64,000 nucleotides of DNA from Mucilaginibacter terrae (lineage in GTDB: Bacteria > Bacteroidota > Bacteroidia > Sphingobacteriales > Sphingobacteriaceae): NCBI RefSeq assembly GCF_031951985.1, contig NZ_JAVLVU010000001.1:1674001-1738000 (forward strand), written 5' to 3'. Both the position numbers and the translations under genes were made by a program. Positions 44,763-52,819 of the stretch are shown piece by piece. The notes beneath the pieces are model-generated. The model ran no database searches and was not told the origin of the DNA. It worked only from the letters and a program-made list of their open reading frames with translations. Every line of letters begins with the position of its first letter. Within the stretch, counting starts at the first letter, position 1.

Positions 44763-45680
44763 ATGTTAGGAACACAGTGCCACCTTATTACGTTCATCTT
44801 CATCATTCTGGAACTGATGATGTTGAGTTATCAACTGGCTTATTATCTATCGAGGCCACAGGACCGGACCCGCTTATGGTACCTGATCCTGTTGGTCTTA
44901 ATGATCCTGTATAATGTGGCCGGCGGATTGTTTCCCGACCCCAGGATACCGGTCAGGTTGCCCGTACAAATGATGATCGCCTATGGCACCGGCTTTTTAA
45001 TGGCTTCTTATTTTCCCTTCTATTTCTATAAAGCATTTGAACTGCATGCCCTGCGGTGGCATGCGCTCTACGGTGTCCCCTTATTCCTGATGCTCCCGTA
45101 CCTGATCTTCTTCGTCATCATGTACGCCATTAATGGTGATATGGAAAAAACACTGGTCTACGGGATGATCGTGCCATTTGTATATGCCTTTATTCTCTTG
45201 TTTGTGATGTTCCGTGCGATCAGGAGAAAGCATCAGCAGCAGCGTGACCGTGGCCAGTACGCGAAAGAGACCGCCATGTATTTCGCGATCAGCCCCTGGG
45301 CTTCCCTAACCGTGTTCGGTATTGTGGAGGAAAGCCAGGTACTTGAAGTAATCTGCACTAATACCGGCATTATTTTTATCTCTTTTATTTTCATCAGCAA
45401 AGCCATCAAAAGGTCCCGGAAAGAATACGAGCAACTGATGGCCTATAGTATGGTGGGTATCAACCCCGGGATCATCAACCACAATAGTAAACGCTACCAG
45501 CTGACCAAACGTCAGATCGAAATCGTGTTACTTATACAAAAAGGGCTAACTTATCGTGAAATAGCCGAAACACTTTTCATCTCTGAAAAGACCGTCAGTA
45601 ATCACCTGCAGAATGTTTATGAAAAGACCGGCGCGGGCAACAAGATACAATTGATACAAAAGCTTACCCAGCACCGCTGA
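44763..45680 (+). CDS. Seven-TM membrane protein with LuxR-type helix-turn-helix
   Basis: This 305-residue protein has seven predicted membrane helices in residues about 5-225 (starting LITFIFIILELMMLSYQLAYYL; last GIIFISFIFISKAI) followed by a LuxR/GerE DNA-binding domain at about 245-300 (LTKRQIEIVLLIQKGLTYREIAETLFISEKTVSNHLQNVY, split here). Membrane-bound LuxR-type regulators sense small molecules at the membrane and control nearby genes. It lies 10 bases after the GNAT gene, so synthase, acyltransferase and receptor-like regulator form one operon. Confidence 0.85.
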   Translation: MLGTQCHLITFIFIILELMMLSYQLAYYLSRPQDRTRLWYLILLVLMILYNVAGGLFPDPRIPVRLPVQMMIAYGTGFLMASYFPFYFYKAFELHALRWHALYGVPLFLMLPYLIFFVIMYAINGDMEKTLVYGMIVPFVYAFILLFVMFRAIRRKHQQQRDRGQYAKETAMYFAISPWASLTVFGIVEESQVLEVICTNTGIIFISFIFISKAIKRSRKEYEQLMAYSMVGINPGIINHNSKRYQLTKRQIEIVLLIQKGLTYREIAETLFISEKTVSNHLQNVYEKTGAGNKIQLIQKLTQHR

Positions 45681-45705
45681 TCACTTTTCCGGCATAGGAC
45701 TTTCA

Positions 45706-45726
45706 CCCCATTTGGTCAAAATGGGG
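45706..45726 (+). terminator. Hairpin after the LuxR-type gene
   Basis: CCCCATTT (45706-45713) pairs perfectly with AAATGGGG (45719-45726) around a 5-base loop, 26 bases after the stop. Only a weak T-rich tail follows, so it may be a weak terminator. Confidence 0.45.
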
Positions 45727-45852
45727 CTAATTTCCTATTTGAAGCGGATTTTCACCATGGCATCTTTGCTTCAACAACCGCCTTTGATCAGTTGATATAA
45801 ACCTGTCCGTAGTGTGGAAACAGATGGCATTCCGGATCAAAACTCATCGGTT

Positions 45853-46524
45853 ATGAAAAAAGAAACAAGACCGGGTAATTACCCTTTTGAATGGCTGGAT
45901 CAAATGATCTCCGTAAAATTAAATCCGGAACGTACCACGCTGACGGAGATCCCTCAGTCTGAGGTCAGTGCAGTGGAAGACCGGATGGGGCAGGAAACCC
46001 TGGGACTGCTCAACTACCTGAAGACGCGGACGTTCGGAAGACCGGAAAAGAAAGTCCGCGACTTTGTGGTACAGTATCACGAAACCATACTGACGCTGAT
46101 GGCGCAGGCCAAGCGTAACATCGCTGATTGTGCATTGGTGAGCGTCGTTGAGCTATCTGAAAAATTTATCATAGCATTAGGGGAATTACAAAAAGATGTG
46201 GAACTGCGATTTGGGAAGTATCTTTCAAAGGCGCGGTACCAAGATGTGGCAACTAAAGAGGCCAATGGCTTTAAAGTAATCTGTCAGCTTAGCGTTGACC
46301 AGTTAGGCATCCTGATCAAAGCTGCCGATGACATCAAGCTCATCTTATCCCGTTCGTTAAGCCTGATCTTTCGCTCATTGGTGCCTTTTTTGTCAACTGA
46401 CCGTACAAAAAACATCTCCTGGATGAGCATGCGAAAAAGCACTTATCAATTTGAGCAGGCTGACCTGGATCACATTGTCGAAGTACTTGAACGAATGATC
46501 AAAAAAATAAAAGGCTATTACTGA
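45853..46524 (+). CDS. Unknown soluble helical protein
   Basis: From the ATG at 45853 this is a 223-residue protein with long amphipathic helices (LLNYLKTRTFGRPEKKVRDFVVQYHETILTL ..., VLERMIKKIKGYY at the end) and no signal peptide. The frame is open 13 codons upstream without support. A few short helical segments recall RteC-like excision regulators of Bacteroides elements, but I cannot support that call. It stands alone between the LuxR-type operon and a secreted-protein gene. Confidence 0.55.
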   Translation: MKKETRPGNYPFEWLDQMISVKLNPERTTLTEIPQSEVSAVEDRMGQETLGLLNYLKTRTFGRPEKKVRDFVVQYHETILTLMAQAKRNIADCALVSVVELSEKFIIALGELQKDVELRFGKYLSKARYQDVATKEANGFKVICQLSVDQLGILIKAADDIKLILSRSLSLIFRSLVPFLSTDRTKNISWMSMRKSTYQFEQADLDHIVEVLERMIKKIKGYY

Positions 46525-46599
46525 ATCCGGAGCTTGATAATTAAACATATACCGATAGCCAATGGGTCAAAAGACCCAAAAAAAAATAGTAAAATTACG

Positions 46600-46631
46600 T
46601 TTGTAAGTTTCTGACTTACAGTTTAAATTTA
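46600..46631 (+). promoter_or_regulatory. Bacteroidota-type promoter with an internal palindrome
   Basis: TTTG (46600-46603) and TAAATTTA (46624-46631) are spaced by 20 bases, close to the Bacteroidota TTTG / TAnnTTTG promoter. Between them lies the palindrome TGTAAGT (46602-46608) / ACTTACA (46614-46620). It is 22 bases before the next gene start. A bound repressor would block both boxes. Confidence 0.5.
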
Positions 46632-46652
46632 GCAAACCTTAACTTGTCCAAT

Positions 46653-48080
46653 ATGAAAAAGACGTACATTTTTTTTAGCTTACTGCTCCTAGTACAATGC
46701 AGTGCTTTCGCTCAAGAAAATTCCAAGAGTGAGACTGTTGAAACCAACAAAATCAAGTATAATTTCTCGAGTAAATCGTTGACTAAACCCAAGCTTTCCA
46801 AGATCAAGACTGACGAGTTTTATCAGGTCATCATAGATAGCATCAACCTGAACTTGTACAAAGTCTCTATTAATACTAAAGATACAACGACGTCAAAGGC
46901 ATTGCAAATGCCTGCCTTGACGGGACTGGACCTGGAAGGCATTACAAAAGCAATTTCCGGGATCAAACCTCCGACGACCTTTTACACGATCACTAGAAAA
47001 ATACCGGTGGCTGGAGATACTTCGGCACATGGGTTTTCGCCTAATAAAAAGACCAAAACTATAACTGAAAAGAAGCCCTCCCCGGTGGGCCCAAAGATGC
47101 AGGAATATAAGCAAACCTTAAATGGCTTTCTGGCATCTTTGACTTCGATCAAAGCAGCCATTGATGAAGTTTTCTTCAAGGTATACGAATACCAACTCAA
47201 CCAACAACAGAACAGTCCATCGAAAGAAACCGTTTCTCCCTATGCTGCCAGACTTAAAGACATCACTGATTTGCGTAATCGAATCACCACCCTGGCAGGA
47301 CTGATCACTGCGTCTCAAACAACCTATGTTGCTTTTCAAACAAAATACAAAGATGAGATTGCCAAGAACGAAGAGCTGACGGCTGCTGACAAAGCTATTG
47401 TGGAAACCTATACGAAATTGATTACCGGTTGCAGCGACGCACAATCAGCTGTGGCTGCTGATAAAGCGAGGGACTTGCTTGCCGGGCTAATCAGTACGGC
47501 CAATAACGCTAACGGACAATACATGTCACTTCCGTTTCAATTCAAAAAGGACCAAGCCACCGTTAGCTTGTTGATAGAACCGCGTAAACCGGAGCTAGGA
47601 TTAAACACCTATAAACAAGAGCTGGTGTTTCCACTTCAAAGTAAATCTTACGCCGCAGTGGGCGTATCATTTTATGGCTCAAACCTGCATGATGAACCCT
47701 ATTCGGTGGTCGCAGTAGATTCGGCGGAATACCAGGTAAAGCCGGAAAATTGGACAAAAATGGAGGTAGGGATTACAGCGTTACTTCGTTTAGGGACTAA
47801 GTTTTCAGATACTTCGCCGGCAGGGGCGCATTTCAGTATCGGGCCCGGGGTGACGATCGCAAGCACGATCAAGCCGCGGCTTCTGACAGGCGGTGGATTT
47901 TCCTATGGTCACAAACACATGTTCACGTTTGACATCGGCGGTATTTTCGGGTATGTTGACCGGGTAACCACTGCAGGAGATATTACCAATCAAACCTTGT
48001 CCGCCAGGCCGGACAATGTCATGGTGTCGAAACTGAGCGGTGGTATATTTGGAGCAATTGGTTATTTGTACCGTTTTTAA
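46653..48080 (+). CDS. Secreted protein of unknown function, likely outer membrane
   Basis: From the ATG at 46653 the protein has 475 residues, with a signal peptide (MKKTYIFFSLLLLVQCSAFAQ). The middle (about 150-280) is helical with coiled-coil features (TLNGFLASLTSIKAAIDEVFFKVYEYQLNQQQ). The last 150 residues alternate as in a small beta barrel and end in an aromatic-basic-aromatic tail (IGYLYRF), the usual sign of an outer membrane protein. No family recognised. The upstream promoter has an internal palindrome. Confidence 0.6.
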   Translation: MKKTYIFFSLLLLVQCSAFAQENSKSETVETNKIKYNFSSKSLTKPKLSKIKTDEFYQVIIDSINLNLYKVSINTKDTTTSKALQMPALTGLDLEGITKAISGIKPPTTFYTITRKIPVAGDTSAHGFSPNKKTKTITEKKPSPVGPKMQEYKQTLNGFLASLTSIKAAIDEVFFKVYEYQLNQQQNSPSKETVSPYAARLKDITDLRNRITTLAGLITASQTTYVAFQTKYKDEIAKNEELTAADKAIVETYTKLITGCSDAQSAVAADKARDLLAGLISTANNANGQYMSLPFQFKKDQATVSLLIEPRKPELGLNTYKQELVFPLQSKSYAAVGVSFYGSNLHDEPYSVVAVDSAEYQVKPENWTKMEVGITALLRLGTKFSDTSPAGAHFSIGPGVTIASTIKPRLLTGGGFSYGHKHMFTFDIGGIFGYVDRVTTAGDITNQTLSARPDNVMVSKLSGGIFGAIGYLYRF

Positions 48081-48148
48081 AGCAGCTGTACATTTAAATG
48101 AGACCGGAATTGTAAACAAGAATGCATTAGGAATTTCTTTTCGACGGC

Positions 48149-48949
48149 TTATGCTTTTCCAGGCGAAACACCAAACGCGCGTCGGAAAGCATAAGTAAAA
48201 TGGGAAAGGCTTTCAAACCCTAATTCCGCGTAGATCTCGGAAGGACGTTTAGACTGTTCTTCGATGAGGTATTTTCCGGCCTGTAAGCGGCGCCATGTCA
48301 GCCAGCGGCCCGGGGAGCTATTAAAGATCTCTTTGAAGTCCCGTTTGAATGTTGCCAGGCTTCGGCCTGTCAGAAATGCGAAGCGCTCCAACCCCACCTT
48401 GAAGTGGTAATTTTGCTGCATAAATGCTGCAAGATCTATTTTCCCGGGTTGACTGAAATCAAAAAGAATGTTCTTCAGTTCAGGGTTGATCTTTAAGATG
48501 ATCAACAGTGCTTCTTTAGCTTTAAGTTTTAGCAATTCAGTATCCAGGAGGCCATCCGCATCGAGGTAGGGAATCAATGAAGCCACCAAGTCGGAATAGG
48601 CTTTGTGCGGCTTTAGTTTAATAAAGGCATCAGTTGGAACAGTCCTGTCACAGGAAAACCCGTAGGTACTGTTAAACTCCCTCAGCATAGCTTCATCAAA
48701 GAATATCGCCACCGTCCGGTATGCGCCGTTCGGCGGCGGTATCTTTTTATACTTCGCCAATTTGTTGGCCACCGCAAACCTGAAGTCGCCTTCATTGAAA
48801 ATATATTCCTTTGTGCCATCATTAGCGATAACCGAACCAGACTCCTGAAAGCTGAAGGTATGAACAGGCACAAACTGCTCACCTTTGGTCGAGGCACTGA
48901 AATAGCACGAGTGCACAATAGGCGGTATAAGACTATTTTCTTTTCTCAT
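48149..48949 (-). CDS. AraC-family transcriptional regulator
   Basis: From the ATG at 48949 this is a 266-residue protein with an N-terminal cupin-like sensor (about 15-140) and a C-terminal double helix-turn-helix (about 170-266: FAFLTGRSLATFKRDFKEIFNSSP, SEIYAELGFESLSHFTYAFRRAFGVSP). Upstream codons overlap the SDR gene and are not needed. It lies 37 bases downstream of the SDR gene on the same strand, probably as its regulator. Confidence 0.88.
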   Translation of the reverse strand: MRKENSLIPPIVHSCYFSASTKGEQFVPVHTFSFQESGSVIANDGTKEYIFNEGDFRFAVANKLAKYKKIPPPNGAYRTVAIFFDEAMLREFNSTYGFSCDRTVPTDAFIKLKPHKAYSDLVASLIPYLDADGLLDTELLKLKAKEALLIILKINPELKNILFDFSQPGKIDLAAFMQQNYHFKVGLERFAFLTGRSLATFKRDFKEIFNSSPGRWLTWRRLQAGKYLIEEQSKRPSEIYAELGFESLSHFTYAFRRAFGVSPGKA

Positions 48950-48986
48950 GTCAGCGATAAGGCCTGAAAATCCGGCCTTTAAGTTT

Positions 48987-49817
48987 CTATAAGTATTTGC
49001 GGTATCCGCTCCGGATAAAATTAACATATTCCTGATCATCCAATTCCTTCCGTGCATTCATCCGGGCATTGAAGTCATCATTTCCGATCGAATATCTCAG
49101 CGTATCCGTACCATCTGTAGCAGCTTCATATATCAGTTCAGCGACTGATCTGGCGGTTACCAGGCTAAAGTTACGCATGTCCTGAAACATCTTGCCTGCC
49201 GCGTTGACGAAAGGATCATAATCATCTATCTTAACGGTTTCGGAAAGCGCGTCGTTACTTACCGCGCTAAAATTGGTTGCTGTTCCCCCGGGCTCAATAA
49301 TCTTAACCTTGATGTTGAGGCCATCCAGTTCATGTGACAACGCCTCTGAGAATCCTTCAAGGGCAAATTTCGATGCCGCATACAGCGATATCAGCGGTAA
49401 TGTGAATTTCCCGGCACCAGAGCTGACGTTCAATATCGTTCCAGCGCGATTTTCCCGGAAGTGTGGCAGGATGGCCTTGATAGTGTTCATCACGCCTATG
49501 ACGTTCACGTCGAACTGCTGCTTGATCTGTGCATCTCCGGTGCCCTCAAAAACGCCAAATTGCCCATACCCTGCGTTGTTGATCAAAACATCGATCCTAC
49601 CAAATCTTTCGATTCCCTGTGCGATCGCACTTCCTATACTTTTCCTCTCCTGGACATCCAAACGCGCGAGATATACGTTAGCGATACCGGCCAACTCCGT
49701 GTCTTTCGCAGGGTCTCGCATGGTAGCGATTACATTCCAGCCTTGTTCCGCAAAAATTTTGGCGGTTTCCTTTCCTATACCGGAAGACGATCCGGTGACT
49801 AAAACTACTTTACTCAT
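48987..49817 (-). CDS. Short-chain dehydrogenase/reductase (SDR)
   Basis: This 276-residue classical SDR has the NAD(P) glycine motif TGSSSGIG (residues 8-15), NNAG (near 80-83) and the catalytic Ser near 133, Y146 and K150 (SLYAASK). It reduces or oxidises a small carbonyl or alcohol; the substrate is not predictable. The upstream gene is a divergent-side membrane protein; the downstream neighbour is the AraC regulator, an arrangement common for stress-inducible SDR genes. Confidence 0.9.
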   Translation of the reverse strand: MSKVVLVTGSSSGIGKETAKIFAEQGWNVIATMRDPAKDTELAGIANVYLARLDVQERKSIGSAIAQGIERFGRIDVLINNAGYGQFGVFEGTGDAQIKQQFDVNVIGVMNTIKAILPHFRENRAGTILNVSSGAGKFTLPLISLYAASKFALEGFSEALSHELDGLNIKVKIIEPGGTATNFSAVSNDALSETVKIDDYDPFVNAAGKMFQDMRNFSLVTARSVAELIYEAATDGTDTLRYSIGNDDFNARMNARKELDDQEYVNFIRSGYRKYL

Positions 49818-49960
49818 AAGTGAACTTATTAAACGTTATGAGATCAAATGTCGGAATCGCTTAGAAACCAAATTGTCTTTAAAAGCTCAATTTTATATCT
49901 TCAAAAGCTCAAAAACGAAGACGATAACAGCCATATCTTTAGCCAGACATGATGATGCCA

Positions 49961-51118
49961 CTAATTTATCTTATCATTCCTCCCACGGTAGATAATGCCA
50001 CTGTACTTGAAAACATCACTGTTGTTTTCCGACACAAAGGTCAAGCAGACCAAGACTATGGAGAGCAACAGGAGCCCTGCGGTGAGCGATCCGCAGACCT
50101 GTACCACCCGGTTGCATTGAAAGGTAAACGCATTTATCAGGGGAGCTACGGTGCCGAAAAACAAGATAGCCGTTGCGTTCACGAGCAGATGGATAAATGC
50201 GCCGGGGAGTTGCTTTTCGATCAGGAAAGTTGCATCATGCAGCGGAAGGAGCACCTCTCTGACGAGATAACTCTCAATTTGTTTCATCCGGGTCAAGTCG
50301 TTGCGAACCTCCGTTAATCCGGCGTTCCTGGTGAGTTGCTGACAAAGCTCCTGCTCTGCAATTTTCGCCAAAGTTTGATCAAGACTCACGAATAAATGAG
50401 GGGATTTCTTGACTACTTTCTCCAACTGGTCGTAAACGCCCTGAATGTTCAGCAGGTTCAGATAGTCATTGACAGACCGGTTACCATAGGCATAGGTCCT
50501 GTTGGGGTAAATAAGCGCCAGGAATGCATCTTCCGGCTCATTGCAGCTAAACTCCAGCATTTTAACGAGTAGTGTAAAATCGAATACATTATAATTCTCT
50601 TCAAGCTGGTTGATCTCCTGGTAATGTGCCTGATCCACCTTATCCAACTGATCCATGTTGACCCTAAACAGTTCAAAAATCGTTATACCTAATTTCCTGG
50701 AACGATTGTAGGCATTAGCGGTATCACCTTTAAGACCGGTCCGTAAGTAATTGAGCAGGTATCGGTAATAAGAAAGCTGCTTCCATTTATCGATGGAACT
50801 ATTTAAAAGCGTTTCTTTCGTCGCGCGTATGCTACTGATCTTTTGCAGCAGGTAGGTCAGCGCGATCGTCGAGTAGATGGCCGAAATGGAGATCAGATAA
50901 TAGGTATAATTAGGATCCTTACGGTCGCTTTTTAGAAACCAAACCATCAAACCGATGGTGAGCAACCCTACGATAATGGATGCCAAATTGAAGGGGTTGC
51001 CAAAGAATTGCTTATTCCATTTTTTTGCTGTTTTCTTCACCGCGGCGATGTCGAACACTTTTGCAAACTGATCACTGTAATATTGCTGCTTTGCCTGCAG
51101 GAGCGCCTTTATTGACAT
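49961..51118 (-). CDS. Unknown multi-pass membrane protein
   Basis: From the ATG at 51118 the protein has 385 residues, with two membrane helices near the N terminus (ASIIVGLLTIGLMVWFL and YYLISISAIYSTIALTYLL, about 55-110). A cytoplasmic helical region spans about 115-310, and two more helices lie near the C terminus (FIHLLVNATAILFFGTVAPL, SLTAGLLLLSIVLVCLTFV). No catalytic motif or family recognised. It ends the cargo and is divergent from the transfer operon that starts about 180 bases away. Confidence 0.6.
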   Translation of the reverse strand: MSIKALLQAKQQYYSDQFAKVFDIAAVKKTAKKWNKQFFGNPFNLASIIVGLLTIGLMVWFLKSDRKDPNYTYYLISISAIYSTIALTYLLQKISSIRATKETLLNSSIDKWKQLSYYRYLLNYLRTGLKGDTANAYNRSRKLGITIFELFRVNMDQLDKVDQAHYQEINQLEENYNVFDFTLLVKMLEFSCNEPEDAFLALIYPNRTYAYGNRSVNDYLNLLNIQGVYDQLEKVVKKSPHLFVSLDQTLAKIAEQELCQQLTRNAGLTEVRNDLTRMKQIESYLVREVLLPLHDATFLIEKQLPGAFIHLLVNATAILFFGTVAPLINAFTFQCNRVVQVCGSLTAGLLLLSIVLVCLTFVSENNSDVFKYSGIIYRGRNDKIN

Positions 51119-51296
51119 TGTTACGTAGCCTGTGTTCCGCAAAAATAGCAAGAATAATAACTGAAGCATAAATCAAGCAAAAACAACAACCTTACCAGCC
51201 CGGGGGTACAAAAAGGGTACAACTTAAACTTGTACTTTTTGCGCATTCCAAACAACGCTTGCTTTGTATTGTCGATCAGGCATTGGTCCTGAGGCA

Positions 51297-51812
51297 ATGG
51301 AAAACAAAAACAAGCGCATTATGAAACACCACATCTCTTGGACCATTTATCTGGAAGCGGTGATGCTCCTGCTGGTCATTTATTACGGCTACATCTTTGT
51401 CAAATACTATCTCCCTGATTACCGCAGCCGGGTTGCAAAAAGGCCAACCGGGCAAGATCCGGCTGATGTGCTACCCGCCGAATTGATGGCCATTGAACAT
51501 CCGGCTAGCGCAGCTTTTCAGGCAGAAGCGGAATATGAACAGCAATTGCCTTTCCAGGAGGCGGAGCAAACCATGGCCGATTCGGACCGCCTCCTCAGTC
51601 AGGCGAAGCAAGCCATCGACATTGCGGCCAAGCGCCCCTACTCGCCTGAACGAACAATACAAGAACTGAAGGAGATCGCCCATACATTCCCAACGCTTAA
51701 GGGCTCCCCCTATCTACCAGGCATAGCCGAGGTGATCTCCCTGAAGTGTGAAGAGACAGGCACTGCCACGCTGACCGAGGATGAAGTGAGCGCATGGTGG
51801 GATGATCAGTAA
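51297..51812 (+). CDS. Unknown membrane-anchored protein at the head of the transfer operon
   Basis: This protein of about 171 residues (or 163 from the ATG at 51321) has one N-terminal membrane helix (WTIYLEAVMLLLVIYYGYIFV) and a soluble acidic, Ala/Glu-rich helical domain. No known domain is recognised. It lies directly upstream of the TraE gene on the same strand, so it is likely a transfer protein of this ICE family; the Bacteroides TraC/TraD genes hold the same place but I see no clear similarity. Confidence 0.6.
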   Translation: MENKNKRIMKHHISWTIYLEAVMLLLVIYYGYIFVKYYLPDYRSRVAKRPTGQDPADVLPAELMAIEHPASAAFQAEAEYEQQLPFQEAEQTMADSDRLLSQAKQAIDIAAKRPYSPERTIQELKEIAHTFPTLKGSPYLPGIAEVISLKCEETGTATLTEDEVSAWWDDQ

Positions 51813-51823
51813 TGCGGTGCCAG

Positions 51824-51970
51824 CCGTAGCGGCCACGGTGAAGCCGTGGCCCTAACGGTTTTCCAATCAAACTTTCGCGCTGTCTGCGGCCAGATTCTCC
51901 AAAACTGAAACATACCTAAGCCGCAAGGACAGCCAGGCTTCCCCCGTTCCGCAACCCATTGCGGGACGGG
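51824..51970. repeat. Two hairpins in the leader of the TraE gene
   Basis: GGCCACGG (51831-51838) pairs with CCGTGGCC (51844-51851), extended by CCGT/ACGG (51824-51827 and 51855-51858). CCCGTTCCGCAA (51943-51954) pairs with TTGCGGGACGGG (51959-51970) with one G-T pair. Between them is AATCAAACTTT (51865-51875), also found in the big hairpin at 33826-33836. They may be an attenuator or protein-binding site for the transfer operon. Confidence 0.5.
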
Positions 51971-52015
51971 CCAGGAGCGCTATTGCCGAATTTTTTAACC
52001 CAATGATAAGTGAAT

Positions 52016-52339
52016 ATGGAAAAGTGGAATGGAAAAACAAAAAAAGTGAAGGCAATTGTCGCGGTAGTTCTCTTGCTGGTCGCAGCTACCGGCACCTACG
52101 CCCAGGATGGCAACGCCGGTATTGAAGAAGCCAATCAACAGGTGCGCAGCTATTTTGATTCGGGCACAAACCTGATGTACGCGATCGGCTCTATTGTGGG
52201 TCTGATCGGTGCGGTCAAGGTTTACCAAAAATGGAATGGAGGCGATCAGGACACCAGCAAGGTCGCGGCGGCCTGGTTCGGTTCCTGCATCTTCCTGGTG
52301 GTGGTCGCCACCATTATCAAGTCATTCTTCGGCATGTAA
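52016..52339 (+). CDS. traE: TraE (DUF4134) conjugative transfer membrane protein
   Basis: This 107-residue protein has an N-terminal hydrophobic signal/helix (KAIVAVVLLLVAATGTYAQ) and two further helices (LMYAIGSIVGLIGAVKVYQ and SCIFLVVVATIIKSFFGM). The pattern is that of DUF4134, the TraE/VirB2-like pilin-type subunit of Bacteroidota conjugation systems. I start at the ATG at 52016; the GTG two codons earlier is less likely. Confidence 0.85.
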   Translation: MEKWNGKTKKVKAIVAVVLLLVAATGTYAQDGNAGIEEANQQVRSYFDSGTNLMYAIGSIVGLIGAVKVYQKWNGGDQDTSKVAAAWFGSCIFLVVVATIIKSFFGM

Positions 52340-52356
52340 TCTTCAACCCTACGATC

Positions 52357-52812
52357 ATGAAAGAACAACTGACCAAGAGGCTTCACAGCTATTTGCTGGA
52401 GAACCACATGGATCTGCTGATCTCCCTGCAGGAAGACCACAGGCTAAAGGAATATCTGAACCGGAAAGTATCCTCTGTTAAAGCGTACTGGGAGGATTTA
52501 CTAGCGGAGAAACGGCCGGAATACGTAATTGAAGCGCTCTGTATGGAGGAACTGACCAGTGACCTGCGACCGTCCAGGTTTGAATTTGTACGCAATCTGC
52601 TGGAGGAAGAATTCGAAGAAGATTACCGGCGCATGCTGGGCTGCGGTATCCTCAGCTATGAGGTGATCAATCTTATTGGCGCCTGTGAGCCCATCTTTAA
52701 CATCTACGGGCTAACCGATGACTCGGACGACCGAAGTGATCTGCGACATGCAGTGATCGGCATGATCGCGGAGTATGTGAATGAAGGTGAAGGAATTAGG
52801 GTGAAAGGATAA
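52357..52812 (+). CDS. DUF1896-like protein
   Basis: From the ATG at 52357 this is a 151-residue acidic helical protein ([21 protein letters not shown]...). The frame is open 42 codons upstream inside traE, but only as a shadow. The length, the acidic helices and its place directly before the giant methylase-helicase gene fit the DUF1896 family of Bacteroidota mobile elements. I judge the family call moderate. Function unknown; 7 bases separate it from the next gene. Confidence 0.6.
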   Translation: MKEQLTKRLHSYLLENHMDLLISLQEDHRLKEYLNRKVSSVKAYWEDLLAEKRPEYVIEALCMEELTSDLRPSRFEFVRNLLEEEFEEDYRRMLGCGILSYEVINLIGACEPIFNIYGLTDDSDDRSDLRHAVIGMIAEYVNEGEGIRVKG

Positions 52813-52819
52813 GAAGATC

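Noticed and set aside
45853..46524. RteC-like excision regulator
   Set aside because: Only weak similarity of helical segments; the typical aromatic and FYRTGS-type motif of RteC is not present.
46564..46577. GGGTC-AAAA-GACCC hairpin as a terminator
   Set aside because: It is followed by an A-run on the plus strand and has no T-run on the downstream side for either strand, so it does not fit a Rho-independent terminator.
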